Positions 36,050-44,010 of a stretch of DNA of 64,000 nucleotides are shown here, piece after piece. The notes under the pieces were generated by a model, which worked only from the letters and a program-made list of their open reading frames with translations, was not told the origin of the DNA and ran no database searches. Source of the stretch: Mycobacterium sp. ACS4331 (GTDB taxonomy: Bacteria > Actinomycetota > Actinomycetes > Mycobacteriales > Mycobacteriaceae); contig NZ_LZHW01000001.1 of the NCBI RefSeq assembly GCF_001667265.1, positions 1-64,000 on the forward strand. The letters run 5' to 3'. The number at the start of each line of letters is the position of its first letter. Positions within the stretch are counted from its first letter, which is position 1. The position numbers and the translations under genes are program-made.

Positions 36050-36502
36050 ATGGACGTCACCGCGAGTGAAACCCGGGAGCTGGCCCTGGCGTTGCACGAC
36101 CTGTCCTGGCGCATCGCCCGGGTCGGCCCGGGTCAGATCGGGCTCGAGCCACTGCCGGCCTCGGAGATCGCGGTGCTGCGCGCGGTGCTCGACGAACCGG
36201 GGCGCGGCGTGTCCGACGTGGCCGCCTCGGTCCGGATGCAGCCCAGCAACGTCAGTGCCGCGGTGCGCTCGCTGGTCACCCGCGGTCTGGTGGAGAAGCG
36301 GCCCGACACCCACGACAAGCGCGTCGCGCTGCTGCATCCCACCGCGACCTCGCTGCGAAACCGCGCGGCCATCGAGTCCGAGCTGACCGCCTCGCTGGCC
36401 CAGGCGTTGGCCGCGCTGCCCCACGACGAGGTCAGCGCGCTGCTGCGGGCCGTCCCGGCGATGCGCCAGCTGGCTGCCGCGGTCGTGGAGCGCGTGCGTT
36501 AG
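36050..36502 (+). CDS. MarR-family transcriptional regulator
   Basis: 150 aa. The winged helix-turn-helix is clear: PGRGVSDVAASVRMQPSNVS then RSLVTRGLVEKRPDTHDKRV. The flanking N- and C-terminal helices would dimerise. ATG 36050 is used; the GTG directly before it is in frame. It is divergent from the MFS efflux gene and presumably represses it. Its last four bases overlap the stop of the convergent TetR gene. Confidence 0.88.
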   Translation: MDVTASETRELALALHDLSWRIARVGPGQIGLEPLPASEIAVLRAVLDEPGRGVSDVAASVRMQPSNVSAAVRSLVTRGLVEKRPDTHDKRVALLHPTATSLRNRAAIESELTASLAQALAALPHDEVSALLRAVPAMRQLAAAVVERVR

Positions 36503-37107
36503 ACCGACGGCAGTTCGGCCCCGGTGGCCAGTTCGGCGTAGGACCGCATCAGCCGAAGCGCGGTCGTGCGGTCCAGGGCGGGGTCGCGCGCGACGATGCG
36601 ATACCCGAAGTAGTCCTCCATCGACATCAGCGTCATGGCCACGTCGCGGGCCGGGGCGGCCAGCGTGAACGCCCCGGCGTCGGCGCCGCCAGCCAGGATC
36701 TGGGTGTAGAGGTCGACCTGCCGGTGGTAGATGTGCTGCACGTCGGGCCGGTTGTCGAGTTCGAAGCCGGCGGCCAACACGGCCCGCCAGATGGCCCGCC
36801 ACTCGGCGTCCTCGGGCCCCGTCGGCAGGCCGGTCGCGATGGTCAGCGCCAGTTGGGTCCGGGGGTCGTCGGTGCGCTCCACGACCTCGAGGCGGTCGTC
36901 GTAGAAGCGGGTGTCGGAGCGCTGCGCAAGCTCGGAGAGCAGCTGATCCATGTCTTTGAAGTAATAGCGCACGGCGTTGGGGGTCAGGCCCAACTCGTCG
37001 GCGACATCGCTGAGGCGCAACTCGGCCAGGTCGTGTGTTTCGATCAAAGTGATTGCCGCATCGAGGATCTCGGTGCGTCGCTGGGCTCTGCGTACGGGCC
37101 GCGCCAT
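36499..37107 (-). CDS. TetR-family transcriptional regulator
   Basis: 202 aa. The N-terminal HTH reads RTEILDAAITLIETHDLAEL, RLSDVADELGLTPNAVRYYF; the ligand/dimer domain follows. It begins with a basic tail MARPVRRAQRR. It is divergent from the DmpA-type peptidase and permease operon with about 100 bp between the start codons, so it most likely represses that operon. Its effector could be an amino acid, amide or peptide, but this is inference. Confidence 0.88.
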   Translation of the reverse strand: MARPVRRAQRRTEILDAAITLIETHDLAELRLSDVADELGLTPNAVRYYFKDMDQLLSELAQRSDTRFYDDRLEVVERTDDPRTQLALTIATGLPTGPEDAEWRAIWRAVLAAGFELDNRPDVQHIYHRQVDLYTQILAGGADAGAFTLAAPARDVAMTLMSMEDYFGYRIVARDPALDRTTALRLMRSYAELATGAELPSV

Positions 37108-37211
37108 CGGGGTGTCACGCCTCCTCGCCGTCCCGTCGAACTGTGGTGAGGGTACTGGATTTCAATCTTCCTCTTGCGCACCCGGTTCCTGGGGGTCATT
37201 ATTTGCCAACT

Positions 37212-38342
37212 ATGAAAAAAACTCCAGTCCCGGACGGGTCCGTGCGAGCGCGGGACCTGGGCGTCGTCATCGGGGAACACCCCACCGGCGCGCACAACGC
37301 CATCACCGACGTGCCGGGCGTCCGCGTCGGCCACACGACGCTGCACCAGGACGGTCCGCCCGTCGTGCACACCGGCGTGACGGTCGTGGTCCCGCATGAC
37401 GACATCTGGACCGAACCGGTGTTCGCCGGTGCCCACCGCCTCAACGGCAGCGGGGAGATGACGGGCCTGGAGTGGATCCGCGAGTCCGGCGAGCTCACCT
37501 CGGCGATCGGCATCACCAACACCCACAGCGTCGGGGTGGTGCGCGACGCGCTGGTGGCCGCGCAGGTCGGCGCGCGCGGCGACGGCCTGTACTGGTCGCT
37601 GCCCGTCGTGGGGGAGACCTATGACGGAGTGCTCAACGACATCAACGGCTTTCACGTCAGGCCCGAGCATGCGAGCGCGGCCCTGGCCGCGGCCTCGTCC
37701 GGGCCCGTCGAGGAGGGCAGCGTCGGCGGCGGCAGCGGAATGATCTGCCACGGCTTCAAGGGCGGCATCGGTACGTCGTCACGGGTCACCGAGACCGCGG
37801 CCGGCACCTACACCGTGGGCGTGCTGGTGCAGGCGAATCACGGTCGGCGCGAACGCCTTGCGGTCAACGGCCAGCCCGTCGGCCAGCGGATCGGCGCCGA
37901 CGTCGTGCCGCTGCCCGAGGCCCCGGCACAGTACGAACCGGGGTCCGGATCGATCATCGTCATCGTCGCGACCGACGCGCCGCTGCTGCCGCACCAGTGC
38001 ACGAGGTTGGCGCAGCGCGCCGCGCTGGGTGTGGCCCGCGTCGGCGGCACCGGCGAGCAGTACAGCGGAGATCTGATGCTGGCCTTCTCCACCGGCAACC
38101 GCGGCATCCCGCCGTACTCGTGGGATGAGGACGCCGGAACCGCGCGTCCCGAGGTGGACGTGCGGATGGTCGCGCCCCAGCTCATGACCCGACTGTTCGA
38201 CCTGACGATCGAGGCCACCGAGGAGGCGATCGTCAACGCCCTCGTGGCGGCCACCACGGTGACCGGGCCCACCGGCATCACCGCCCACGCGCTCGACCAT
38301 GACCTGCTCCGCCAAGCCCTGACCCGCCAGGAGGACCGATGA
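37212..38342 (+). CDS. P1-family (DmpA-type) self-processing aminopeptidase
   Basis: 376 aa Ntn-hydrolase-like peptidase of family S58. The family signature NTHSVGVVRDAL and GSVGGGSGMICHGFKGGIG are present. The predicted autocleavage site and nucleophile are G246-S247 in GSGSIIVIVATDAPLLP, matching the position known for DmpA (residues 249/250). DmpA-type enzymes release N-terminal D- or L-residues, and relatives hydrolyse beta-peptides. The ATG at 37212 (MKKTPVPDGS) is chosen. The stop overlaps the permease start by four bases (ATGA), so hydrolysis and amino-acid transport are coupled. Probable control by the divergent TetR. Confidence 0.9.
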   Translation: MKKTPVPDGSVRARDLGVVIGEHPTGAHNAITDVPGVRVGHTTLHQDGPPVVHTGVTVVVPHDDIWTEPVFAGAHRLNGSGEMTGLEWIRESGELTSAIGITNTHSVGVVRDALVAAQVGARGDGLYWSLPVVGETYDGVLNDINGFHVRPEHASAALAAASSGPVEEGSVGGGSGMICHGFKGGIGTSSRVTETAAGTYTVGVLVQANHGRRERLAVNGQPVGQRIGADVVPLPEAPAQYEPGSGSIIVIVATDAPLLPHQCTRLAQRAALGVARVGGTGEQYSGDLMLAFSTGNRGIPPYSWDEDAGTARPEVDVRMVAPQLMTRLFDLTIEATEEAIVNALVAATTVTGPTGITAHALDHDLLRQALTRQEDR

Positions 38343-39760
38343 CCACTCCGCAGACAGAGTCTCGCCTGCACGGACGGCTCGGCGCCGTCGCGATCGTGTT
38401 CATGGTGGTGGCCGCCGCCGCCCCGTTGACCGTGATCGGCGGAAACATGCCGCTGGCCATGGGATTGGGCAACGGTGCGGGCGCTCCCGTCGGCTTCGTG
38501 ATCGCCGCGCTGGTGCTGCTGCTGTTCAGCATCGGGTTCGTGACCATGACGCCGCACGTCCCCGAGGCCGGTGCGTTCTTCTCCTATGTGACCGTCGGAC
38601 TGGGCCAGCGGATGGGCCGAGGCGTGGCGGTGGTCGCCCTGATCGCCTACACCGCAATCCAAGTCGGCATCTACGGCTACATCGGCTGGGCGATCGACGA
38701 CACCGTGCGGTTCTACGGCGGTCCGCAATTGCCCTGGCCGCTCTACTCTTTCGCGGTGCTGGCCATCGTGGCGTTGCTCGGCTACCGGCACATCGAGCTG
38801 TCGGCCAAGGTGCTGGGCGTGGCACTGGCGCTGGAGATCGGCATCGTGGTGCTGCTCGACCTGGTGATCTTCACCGACCCCGGACCCGCCGGAGTGACGT
38901 TCGACTCGTTCACCCCCGCGGTGTTCACCAACGGCACCCTCGGCATCGCGGTGCTGTTCGCGCTGACCGGGTTCATCGGCTTCGAGGCCACCGCGGTGTT
39001 CCGCGACGAGGCCCGCGATCCCGAGCGCACCATCCCGCGCGCGACGTACGCCGCGGTGCTCATCATCGGCGGCTTCTATGCGCTGACCGCCTGGGCGTTC
39101 GTGGTGGCGATCGGCCCCGACCAGGTGGCCGCCGTCGCGCAGCAGACCCTCGACGGGGAGGGCAACATGCTGCTGGACACCACCGCGGACACGCTCGGCC
39201 GGGTGGGCCGCGACGTGGTCAACGTGCTGCTGCTGACCTCGCTGTTCGCCTGCGTGCTGTCGTTCCACAACGTCATCGCGCGGTACCAGTTCGTGCTGTC
39301 CGGCAAGGGTCTGCTGCCCGCCCGGTTGGGCACCGTGCACTCGCGGCACGCGTCGCCGGCGTTCTCGTCGGTGGTGCAGACCGTGACGGCGTTCGTCATC
39401 GTCGCGGTGTTCGCGGTGCTCCAGATCGACCCGCTGGTCGGCGTTTTCGGCTCGATGGCCGGGGTGGCGACGGTCGGGATGGTGCTGCTGATGCTGACCA
39501 CGTCGGTCGCAGTGTTGGTCTTCTTCGTGCGCAACCCCGATGCGGATCGACGGCTGTGGCAGACGCGGCTGGCGCCGGCGCTGGCGTGCCTGGGGCTGCT
39601 CGGCAGCCTGTGGCTGGTGCTGTCGAACTTCACGCTGGTGACCGGCGGTTCGGTGGCCGTCAGCACGGTGCTGGCCGCCGTGCCGTTCCTCGGCCTGCTG
39701 ATCGGGGCGCTGGCGTGGAAGCAGCGGTCCGGGGTGTCCGAGGGTTCGGAGGTCTCCTGA
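38339..39760 (+). CDS. APC-superfamily amino acid permease
   Basis: 473 aa with about 12 hydrophobic helices. The APC start is recognisable (GRLGAVAIVFMVVAAAAPLT, then GNMPLAMGLGNGAGAP). The helix 6 to 7 region has ALTGFIGFEATAVFRDEARD with PERTIPRATYAAV, conserved in this family. The four-base overlap with the peptidase gene suggests that it imports the peptidase substrate or moves its amino-acid product. A 24-nt palindrome follows 16 nt after the stop. Confidence 0.9.
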   Translation: MTTPQTESRLHGRLGAVAIVFMVVAAAAPLTVIGGNMPLAMGLGNGAGAPVGFVIAALVLLLFSIGFVTMTPHVPEAGAFFSYVTVGLGQRMGRGVAVVALIAYTAIQVGIYGYIGWAIDDTVRFYGGPQLPWPLYSFAVLAIVALLGYRHIELSAKVLGVALALEIGIVVLLDLVIFTDPGPAGVTFDSFTPAVFTNGTLGIAVLFALTGFIGFEATAVFRDEARDPERTIPRATYAAVLIIGGFYALTAWAFVVAIGPDQVAAVAQQTLDGEGNMLLDTTADTLGRVGRDVVNVLLLTSLFACVLSFHNVIARYQFVLSGKGLLPARLGTVHSRHASPAFSSVVQTVTAFVIVAVFAVLQIDPLVGVFGSMAGVATVGMVLLMLTTSVAVLVFFVRNPDADRRLWQTRLAPALACLGLLGSLWLVLSNFTLVTGGSVAVSTVLAAVPFLGLLIGALAWKQRSGVSEGSEVS

Positions 39761-39776
39761 GTACCTCTCCTCTGGG

Positions 39777-39800
39777 GCGCGTCATCACATGATGACGCGC
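39777..39800. repeat. 24-nt near-perfect palindrome, related to the 63331 tandem repeat
   Basis: Eleven-base arms GCGCGTCATCA / TGATGACGCGC surround a two-base centre, preceded by CCTCTCCTCTGG. The same CCTC..CTGGGG..CGTCATC arrangement returns three times at 63331-63530. Both places are just after a stop codon. Possibly a transcription-ending or mRNA-end element, or a protein binding site. Confidence 0.75.
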
Positions 39801-39843
39801 GAGGGGATTGCACACCAGCCGCTCCTGCCCCAGAATTCCCGCC

Positions 39844-40335
39844 ATGCCTGAACCTCACGAAACAGACACCACTGCCGGCCTGGCCCCGCTGGGCCCCAAG
39901 ATCGAAAAGCTCGTCGCGGACCTCGGGGTGAAGTCCCTGCTGGTGATGCGGTCGGAGTCCGACTCGATGGTGGTGGCCGCGACCGCGGGCGAGGCCACCA
40001 AGCACTACACCGTCGGCGCGGCCGGCAAGAAGGCCCTCGGCGCCGAGGGCAGCGTGCCGCTGTACTGCGAGAAGGTGGTGGACGCCGACGCCGACCTCTT
40101 CGTGCGGGACTCGCGCGAGGACGCGGTGTTCGCGGGCAACGAGGACGAGGTCGAGTTCGGCCTGCACAACTACCTGGGCCTGCCCGTGCACGACTCCTCG
40201 GGTGCGGTCGTCGGCACGGTCTGCGTGCTCGACGACTCCGCACGCGACTACAGCGACGCCGAGATCGCCGCGCTCAAGGAACTGCGCGGCGAGGTCGAGG
40301 GCATCGTGGCCGGGGACGACCAGGCGCTGGGCTGA
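39844..40335 (+). CDS. GAF-domain protein
   Basis: 163 aa, consisting of essentially one GAF domain (residues ~15-155). Recognisable segments are LYCEKVVDADADLFVRDSRE, then NYLGLPVHDSSGAVVGTVCV followed by LDD and a final helix. There are no output domains, so it may act as a stand-alone ligand or redox sensor. The ATG at 39844 is chosen over a longer frame. It lies between the permease and the CAT tRNA with no obvious operon partner. Ligand unknown. Confidence 0.8.
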   Translation: MPEPHETDTTAGLAPLGPKIEKLVADLGVKSLLVMRSESDSMVVAATAGEATKHYTVGAAGKKALGAEGSVPLYCEKVVDADADLFVRDSREDAVFAGNEDEVEFGLHNYLGLPVHDSSGAVVGTVCVLDDSARDYSDAEIAALKELRGEVEGIVAGDDQALG

Positions 40336-40392
40336 CCTTGTGTGCCGCCCCGGCGCGCCTCGTGGGAACATGGTGCCGCGTTGATCGCGCCG

Positions 40393-40469
40393 GGGGCGGT
40401 AGCTCAGTCGGTTAGAGCCGCGGACTCATAATCCGTAGGTCGCGGGTTCGAGCCCCGCCCGCCCCACCA
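40393..40469 (+). tRNA. tRNA with CAT anticodon, probably tRNA-Met (elongator)
   Basis: Acceptor GGGGCGG pairs with CCGCCCC. The D arm is GCTCAGTCGGTTAGAGC, the anticodon stem-loop CGGACTCATAATCCG and the T arm GCGGG-TTCGAGC-CCCGC. Discriminator A and an encoded CCA end at 40469. A CAT anticodon can also belong to tRNA-Ile2 (lysidine-modified); the overall sequence resembles mycobacterial elongator tRNA-Met. Its 3' end adjoins an accessory region with a recombinase remnant, so it is a plausible integration site. Confidence 0.9.
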
Positions 40470-40508
40470 CAGGCTGTTTTTCAAGATCAATTCTTGGAAG
40501 CCATCTGT

Positions 40509-41285
40509 TCATTCACCGTCTATGACGGTCGGTGCAGGTCGTGCAGCATGCCGCCACGCCTCGCGTACGGCGGCGAGCGCTTCGGCCGCTGTGACGGTGA
40601 GGCGGGTCTGTCCGGCCAGCTGCGCATTCCACTCCGCGTCCGTCGGGGCTCGGTCGAACATGCGCTGCGACGGCGCCTTGTTGGTCGGTCCGTATCGCCG
40701 AAACAGTGCGGCGGCGTCTGCGTCGATGGCGCCGACTCGGCTCAGGGCCCAGATGTCCCATAGGTCGCGGGCTGCGTGGCGGTCCGTCCATGTCGCCGTC
40801 TTCGACGCTGCGAACGCGGGGAGCGTGGGCACAAGTAGTTCAGCAGCGGGTGCATCCGCATAGCGCTGAAACAGCTCGCGGCGCTCCGTAGGCCAGACGA
40901 CCCGGTCGCGTGCTGACAGCAATTGGAGGCGAACCGGGCGTCCGTCCGAGGGTCGCAACAACACCGGCAGGGTGTCTGCGGTAGCGCTGAGGGCGGGTTC
41001 GACGGTCAGCCGGCCGTGGGTGCGCGCGACGGCGCGGGGGAGCGCGGCGTCGAGCGCGGTGGCAACCTCTTTGCGGCTCCCGATGGCGATGAGATCGATG
41101 TCCTCACTCAGCCGTCCGTCGGGGAGGTGGGTGCGGGCGAGGGCGGTCCCGCCGATGAAGTGGATTCGGTCACCGAACTCACGGCTGAGGAACGCGAGGA
41201 GGTGGGAAATGAGATGGTCGCGCTCAACTTGTGCGGCCGATACGCCGAACTGGGTTGCGACCGAGTCACGTTCGTCAGGATCCAT
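40509..41285 (-). CDS. AbiEii-type nucleotidyltransferase toxin (type IV TA)
   Basis: 258 aa. The nucleotidyltransferase core shows FIGGTALARTH and RLSEDIDLIAIGS (GG..T then SxDxD), the expected metal- and nucleotide-binding residues. A later motif ASKTATWTDRHAARDLWDIW is typical of AbiEii. These enzymes block growth by nucleotide transfer; mycobacterial homologs (MenT type) modify tRNA acceptor ends. The ATG at 41285 (MDPDERDSVA) is chosen; it overlaps the antitoxin gene by 11 bases, consistent with an operon. It lies 39 nt from a tRNA gene. Probably a functional pair with the gene upstream. Confidence 0.9.
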   Translation of the reverse strand: MDPDERDSVATQFGVSAAQVERDHLISHLLAFLSREFGDRIHFIGGTALARTHLPDGRLSEDIDLIAIGSRKEVATALDAALPRAVARTHGRLTVEPALSATADTLPVLLRPSDGRPVRLQLLSARDRVVWPTERRELFQRYADAPAAELLVPTLPAFAASKTATWTDRHAARDLWDIWALSRVGAIDADAAALFRRYGPTNKAPSQRMFDRAPTDAEWNAQLAGQTRLTVTAAEALAAVREAWRHAARPAPTVIDGE

Positions 41286-41928
41286 GATCAACCCCCGCCC
41301 AGTCTTCCGCCCGGCGCAGGGAGGCGAGGCGGCGCTGTTCGGTGGCGAGGCGACGGAGGCGTTTCTTGTCGCTGCGTGAGTAAAGCGCGGTGACAGCGTC
41401 AGGAACGTCGGATTCGTTATCGCCGAGGGTTGGGCGGTGGGCGAGGTCGAGGACTGTCTGTTCGGGCGTGGTCACCAACGCCGGCCCCAGTTCGGTGGGG
41501 ATGCGTTCGGCGTCGAGACTGCGGGTGTCGCGCTGGACGAACCGCACGACGGCGGGCCGATCGGTCAGTGCGATGGGATGGTGTCGGCGTGGCACTGCCA
41601 CGATGGCGGTTGCCACGGCGCGCGGAAGGACTCCGTGCAGACGTGCGGCACTGAGCCCCATGACGACGATGTCGTCATGGCCGTAGATCGTCGTGGCAAT
41701 TCCCGCGGCGGCGGCCTCCAGGTCCGGGATCCAGCGGTGCCCCACCATGTTCTGAGGAACGACGACGTAGTAGCCGTCGGTGAGGCGGTGGAGCAGCCCG
41801 TGATCGGCCAGTCGGACCAGCTGGGCCCTGGGATGGGCATACACGGCGCCGGCATCGCGTGGCCGAATCGTCCGCAGCGGAGCCTGTACCAAGGCGGCAG
41901 GAATGGGCGTGCTGCGAGTTTCGGCCAT
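41275..41928 (-). CDS. AbiEi-type antitoxin and autoregulator
   Basis: 217 aa. The N-terminal winged helix (VQAPLRTIRPRDAGAVYAHP, RLADHGLLHRLTDGYYVVVP) is the DNA-binding part of AbiEi. The C-terminal domain, with TIYGHDDIVVMGLSAARLHG and a basic helical tail SRSDKKRLRRLATEQRR, provides antitoxicity in homologs. The gene precedes the toxin and overlaps it. Two tandem copies of an inverted repeat lie directly upstream of the start codon. Crystal structures and footprints of AbiEi proteins show binding to exactly such repeats, so negative autoregulation is expected. Confidence 0.9.
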   Translation of the reverse strand: MAETRSTPIPAALVQAPLRTIRPRDAGAVYAHPRAQLVRLADHGLLHRLTDGYYVVVPQNMVGHRWIPDLEAAAAGIATTIYGHDDIVVMGLSAARLHGVLPRAVATAIVAVPRRHHPIALTDRPAVVRFVQRDTRSLDAERIPTELGPALVTTPEQTVLDLAHRPTLGDNESDVPDAVTALYSRSDKKRLRRLATEQRRLASLRRAEDWAGVDHGS

Positions 41929-41940
41929 GTTGACTCCTCA

Positions 41941-41981
41941 AGTACGCATTTCGTACTCTTGTAGAGTACGTAATGCGTACT
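41941..41981. promoter_or_regulatory. Double inverted-repeat operator of the AbiE module
   Basis: Two 17-bp palindromes, AGTACG-N5-CGTACT, lie at 41941-41957 and 41965-41981. They also form one long hairpin of 19-bp arms with a single mismatch and a 3-nt centre. The nearer copy ends 13 bp from the antitoxin ATG. Two inverted repeats upstream of the antitoxin gene are the known binding pattern for AbiEi proteins. Confidence 0.85.
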
Positions 41982-42009
41982 CGTGCGTGCAATGGCAATC
42001 TGCGCTGGT

Positions 42010-42123
42010 CTCGCCATCCCGCACGGCGCGAACGAGTAGATCGACACCGCACATTCTGATCAGCCGAACGAGTTCCGCCGGTTCCCGGCAGCGATGCAGT
42101 CGACGGTGGACCAATGCGATCAC
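42010..42123 (-). pseudogene. Serine recombinase (resolvase/integrase) remnant
   Basis: About 38 codons read VIALVHRRLHRCREPAELVR and then LIRMCGVDLLVRAVRDGE. This matches the catalytic-domain segment around VAWHxDRLHRxxxELxxxI...TVRAGE of phage-type serine recombinases. The catalytic serine region and the rest of the protein are missing on both sides. It lies directly upstream of the AbiE operators. A short match in a high-GC genome could be chance, so confidence is moderate. Confidence 0.45.
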
Positions 42124-42226
42124 TGTGCGTGGTGCATGCCCCGGAGTTTCATCTCACCCACGTGCTGATGGAGTTCGACGCGCGTGCGACCTGAGCAGTT
42201 GCGTCACTGCGTTCGCCGGTGAGAGT

Positions 42227-43516
42227 TCACATCGCGGTGCGGCTGTCCCGCCCCATCTCCTCCGGTGACCGGTCGAAGGCCCGCACCATCGCCTGGATCG
42301 TGTACGACGCCGCGAGGCGACCGCCTCGGGTGTACACGCGTCCGTCACCCTGCACAAGGCCACGACCCGACCAGAATGCCCGGTTCGAATACAGCAGCCA
42401 GTCGGAGACGTCGACGTCGTCGTGAAAGGCGACGGTCGCCTTCATGATCCCCGTCGAGAGGGTGCGATGGGCATCGGCTTCCCCAAAACCCCGGTGTGGC
42501 AGCATTCCCGCGGCGATCGTCCAGTGCGTGGTGGACTGCGCCAGGAGCGCCTGGTGCAGATACGCTTCGCCGGGGGCGTCGCGGAATCTCACCCACGCGT
42601 CGATGCGCGGCGGGGCCACCCGGTCGGGATCGGGATCGTACGCACCGTCCACCACGCGGATCTCGCGTCCCGTCATGCCGAAACCTGCGAACGACACGGC
42701 CCCCTCAGGGCCGGGAACATCAGGCATCGGTGCCGTGTCGCGTATGGCGTCCGGTCCGCCGGTGTCAGCCAGCAGCAGTCCGGCGCTGCGCAGCACACCG
42801 TGCTGGCTGATACGGACTTCAGCGGTCGAGAAAGTTCGCCCGTGACGCAGCACCTCGACGTCGACCTCGACCGGTGCGGTGAACGACGCCGCCTTCATGA
42901 AGGTCATCGACACGGATGTAACGCGCTGTGTCGGCAGCGTTTTGGAGACGGCGACGACTGCCTCGGCGACCAGTTGCCCGCCTTCGACGACGTCGCGACG
43001 AGTCGGGCCGTGCGCTGGTCCGATGAACCTGTCGCCGTCCGAGGGTTGGACGTCGACAAGACGAAGGAGCTCGGCCGCGTCACCCCAGAGCGGGAACGTC
43101 GTGGGGACGGTCGTCCCGTCCGGCCAACGCTCGACCACCCTGACGTCAAGCGCCCTGCTGTAGAACGACACGTGGCCGGCGATCGGAGCGACCTCCGCAA
43201 GCGGGGTCCGGTACGTCCACGCCACATCGTCCTTCGTCGGCTCGACACCGGTCAGACTCCAATACGTCGCCTCTCCCTTGAAGGGGCAGATCGTCGTGGT
43301 GTCGGAGGCGGTGAACAGGTCCCAACGAACGGACTCCTCGGGGAAGTACAGGCGATCGACGTGGTCCGTTTCGGTGACGACGAGGCACCTGTCGCTCTCG
43401 GCCACCAGCACCTCGCCGGCCCACACCTGACCGGTGAATGGGCAAGGCGTGATGTCGATGCGGTAGTCCGGGTGAGATGGCCACGCCGACTCGACTTGGG
43501 TTCCCACCTTTTTCAT
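42227..43516 (-). CDS. DUF427 domain fused to an acyl-CoA thioesterase (double hotdog)
   Basis: 429 aa. Residues ~10-110 are a DUF427 domain (VWAGEVLVAESDRCLVVTE, RLYFPEESVRWDLF, CPFKGEATYWSL). Residues ~135-420 resemble the TesB-like double hotdog thioesterase: GPTRRDVVEGGQLVAEAVVA, then VSMTFMKAASFTAPVEVDVE in the first half, and HWTIAAGMLPHRG with DVSDWLLYSNRAFWSGRGLV near the end, where the D..S motif of acyl-CoA thioesterase II is replaced by a SNRAFW context. The substrate is presumably acyl-CoA. Its start overlaps the stop of a small upstream frame. The fusion is unusual. Confidence 0.85.
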   Translation of the reverse strand: MKKVGTQVESAWPSHPDYRIDITPCPFTGQVWAGEVLVAESDRCLVVTETDHVDRLYFPEESVRWDLFTASDTTTICPFKGEATYWSLTGVEPTKDDVAWTYRTPLAEVAPIAGHVSFYSRALDVRVVERWPDGTTVPTTFPLWGDAAELLRLVDVQPSDGDRFIGPAHGPTRRDVVEGGQLVAEAVVAVSKTLPTQRVTSVSMTFMKAASFTAPVEVDVEVLRHGRTFSTAEVRISQHGVLRSAGLLLADTGGPDAIRDTAPMPDVPGPEGAVSFAGFGMTGREIRVVDGAYDPDPDRVAPPRIDAWVRFRDAPGEAYLHQALLAQSTTHWTIAAGMLPHRGFGEADAHRTLSTGIMKATVAFHDDVDVSDWLLYSNRAFWSGRGLVQGDGRVYTRGGRLAASYTIQAMVRAFDRSPEEMGRDSRTAM

Positions 43517-43632
43517 TGTGTGCCGAGCGTGATCGACGTGATCGCGAGGTTGACGTCATCGACTGTCTCGCCGGTGGACGCCGCGACGCGTCCACCGGGC
43601 AGTGTCCGCTCTTCGTGCCAGGTGTCCGTCAT
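43513..43632 (-). CDS. Possible 39-aa peptide upstream of the DUF427-thioesterase gene
   Basis: Sequence begins MTDTWHEERTLPGGRVAAST and ends in a short hydrophobic stretch (NLAITSITLG). GGGAG lies a few bases before the ATG, and the stop overlaps the next start (AATGA), which favours translation as a leader or coupled peptide. Length is short and no homolog is known to me. It could equally be a chance frame; treat as a hypothesis. Confidence 0.35.
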   Translation of the reverse strand: MTDTWHEERTLPGGRVAASTGETVDDVNLAITSITLGTQ

Positions 43633-44010
43633 GGTCTCCCGATCTCCGCGACTTCTCAGCGCAGGACGCGTTGACATCTCGAAGGGACAGTAACCCACAG
43701 GTTGTTCAGTTGACTAGACCGGTGCGGAGCGGGCGGTAACCCCGTCGGAGGATTCCCCCCAAGCCGGGATCCGGTTACCGGTCAGAGCGTTTCGCTGAAG
43801 CACTCGGCGATGAGATCAAGCAGAAGACGACCCGGTCCCACCGTCCGCAGGCCAACGACAGGATCGGGCGATTCAGCCCCGCACCGGCATCAAGAGCAGG
43901 GCACCGATCGGCCGCCCACGCGTCACACCCTGCCCGTGGAAGAACGACCAGCGCACTGTAGTGCTGTTGAACAGTGTCTGTATTAGTGTCCAGTGCGGAG
44001 GAGGATGTGG
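43633..44010. promoter_or_regulatory. Intergenic region upstream of the cytochrome P450 at 44011
   Basis: No credible gene. Close to the P450 start is an 11-bp palindrome, CTGTTGAACAG (43964-43974), overlapped by a CACTGT / ACAGTG pair (43954-43959, 43971-43976). Such TetR- or LysR-sized sites near -35/-10 positions suggest repressor control. GGAGGAGG at 43997-44004 is the ribosome binding site. Confidence 0.5.

Noticed and set aside
40393..40469. tRNA-Ile2 instead of tRNA-Met
   Set aside because: CAT anticodon cannot exclude it, but the overall sequence matches the elongator methionine type as I recall it; kept as a caveat.
43513..43632. Mycofactocin-type precursor peptide
   Set aside because: The C-terminus lacks the required Val-Tyr ending and no radical SAM gene is adjacent.
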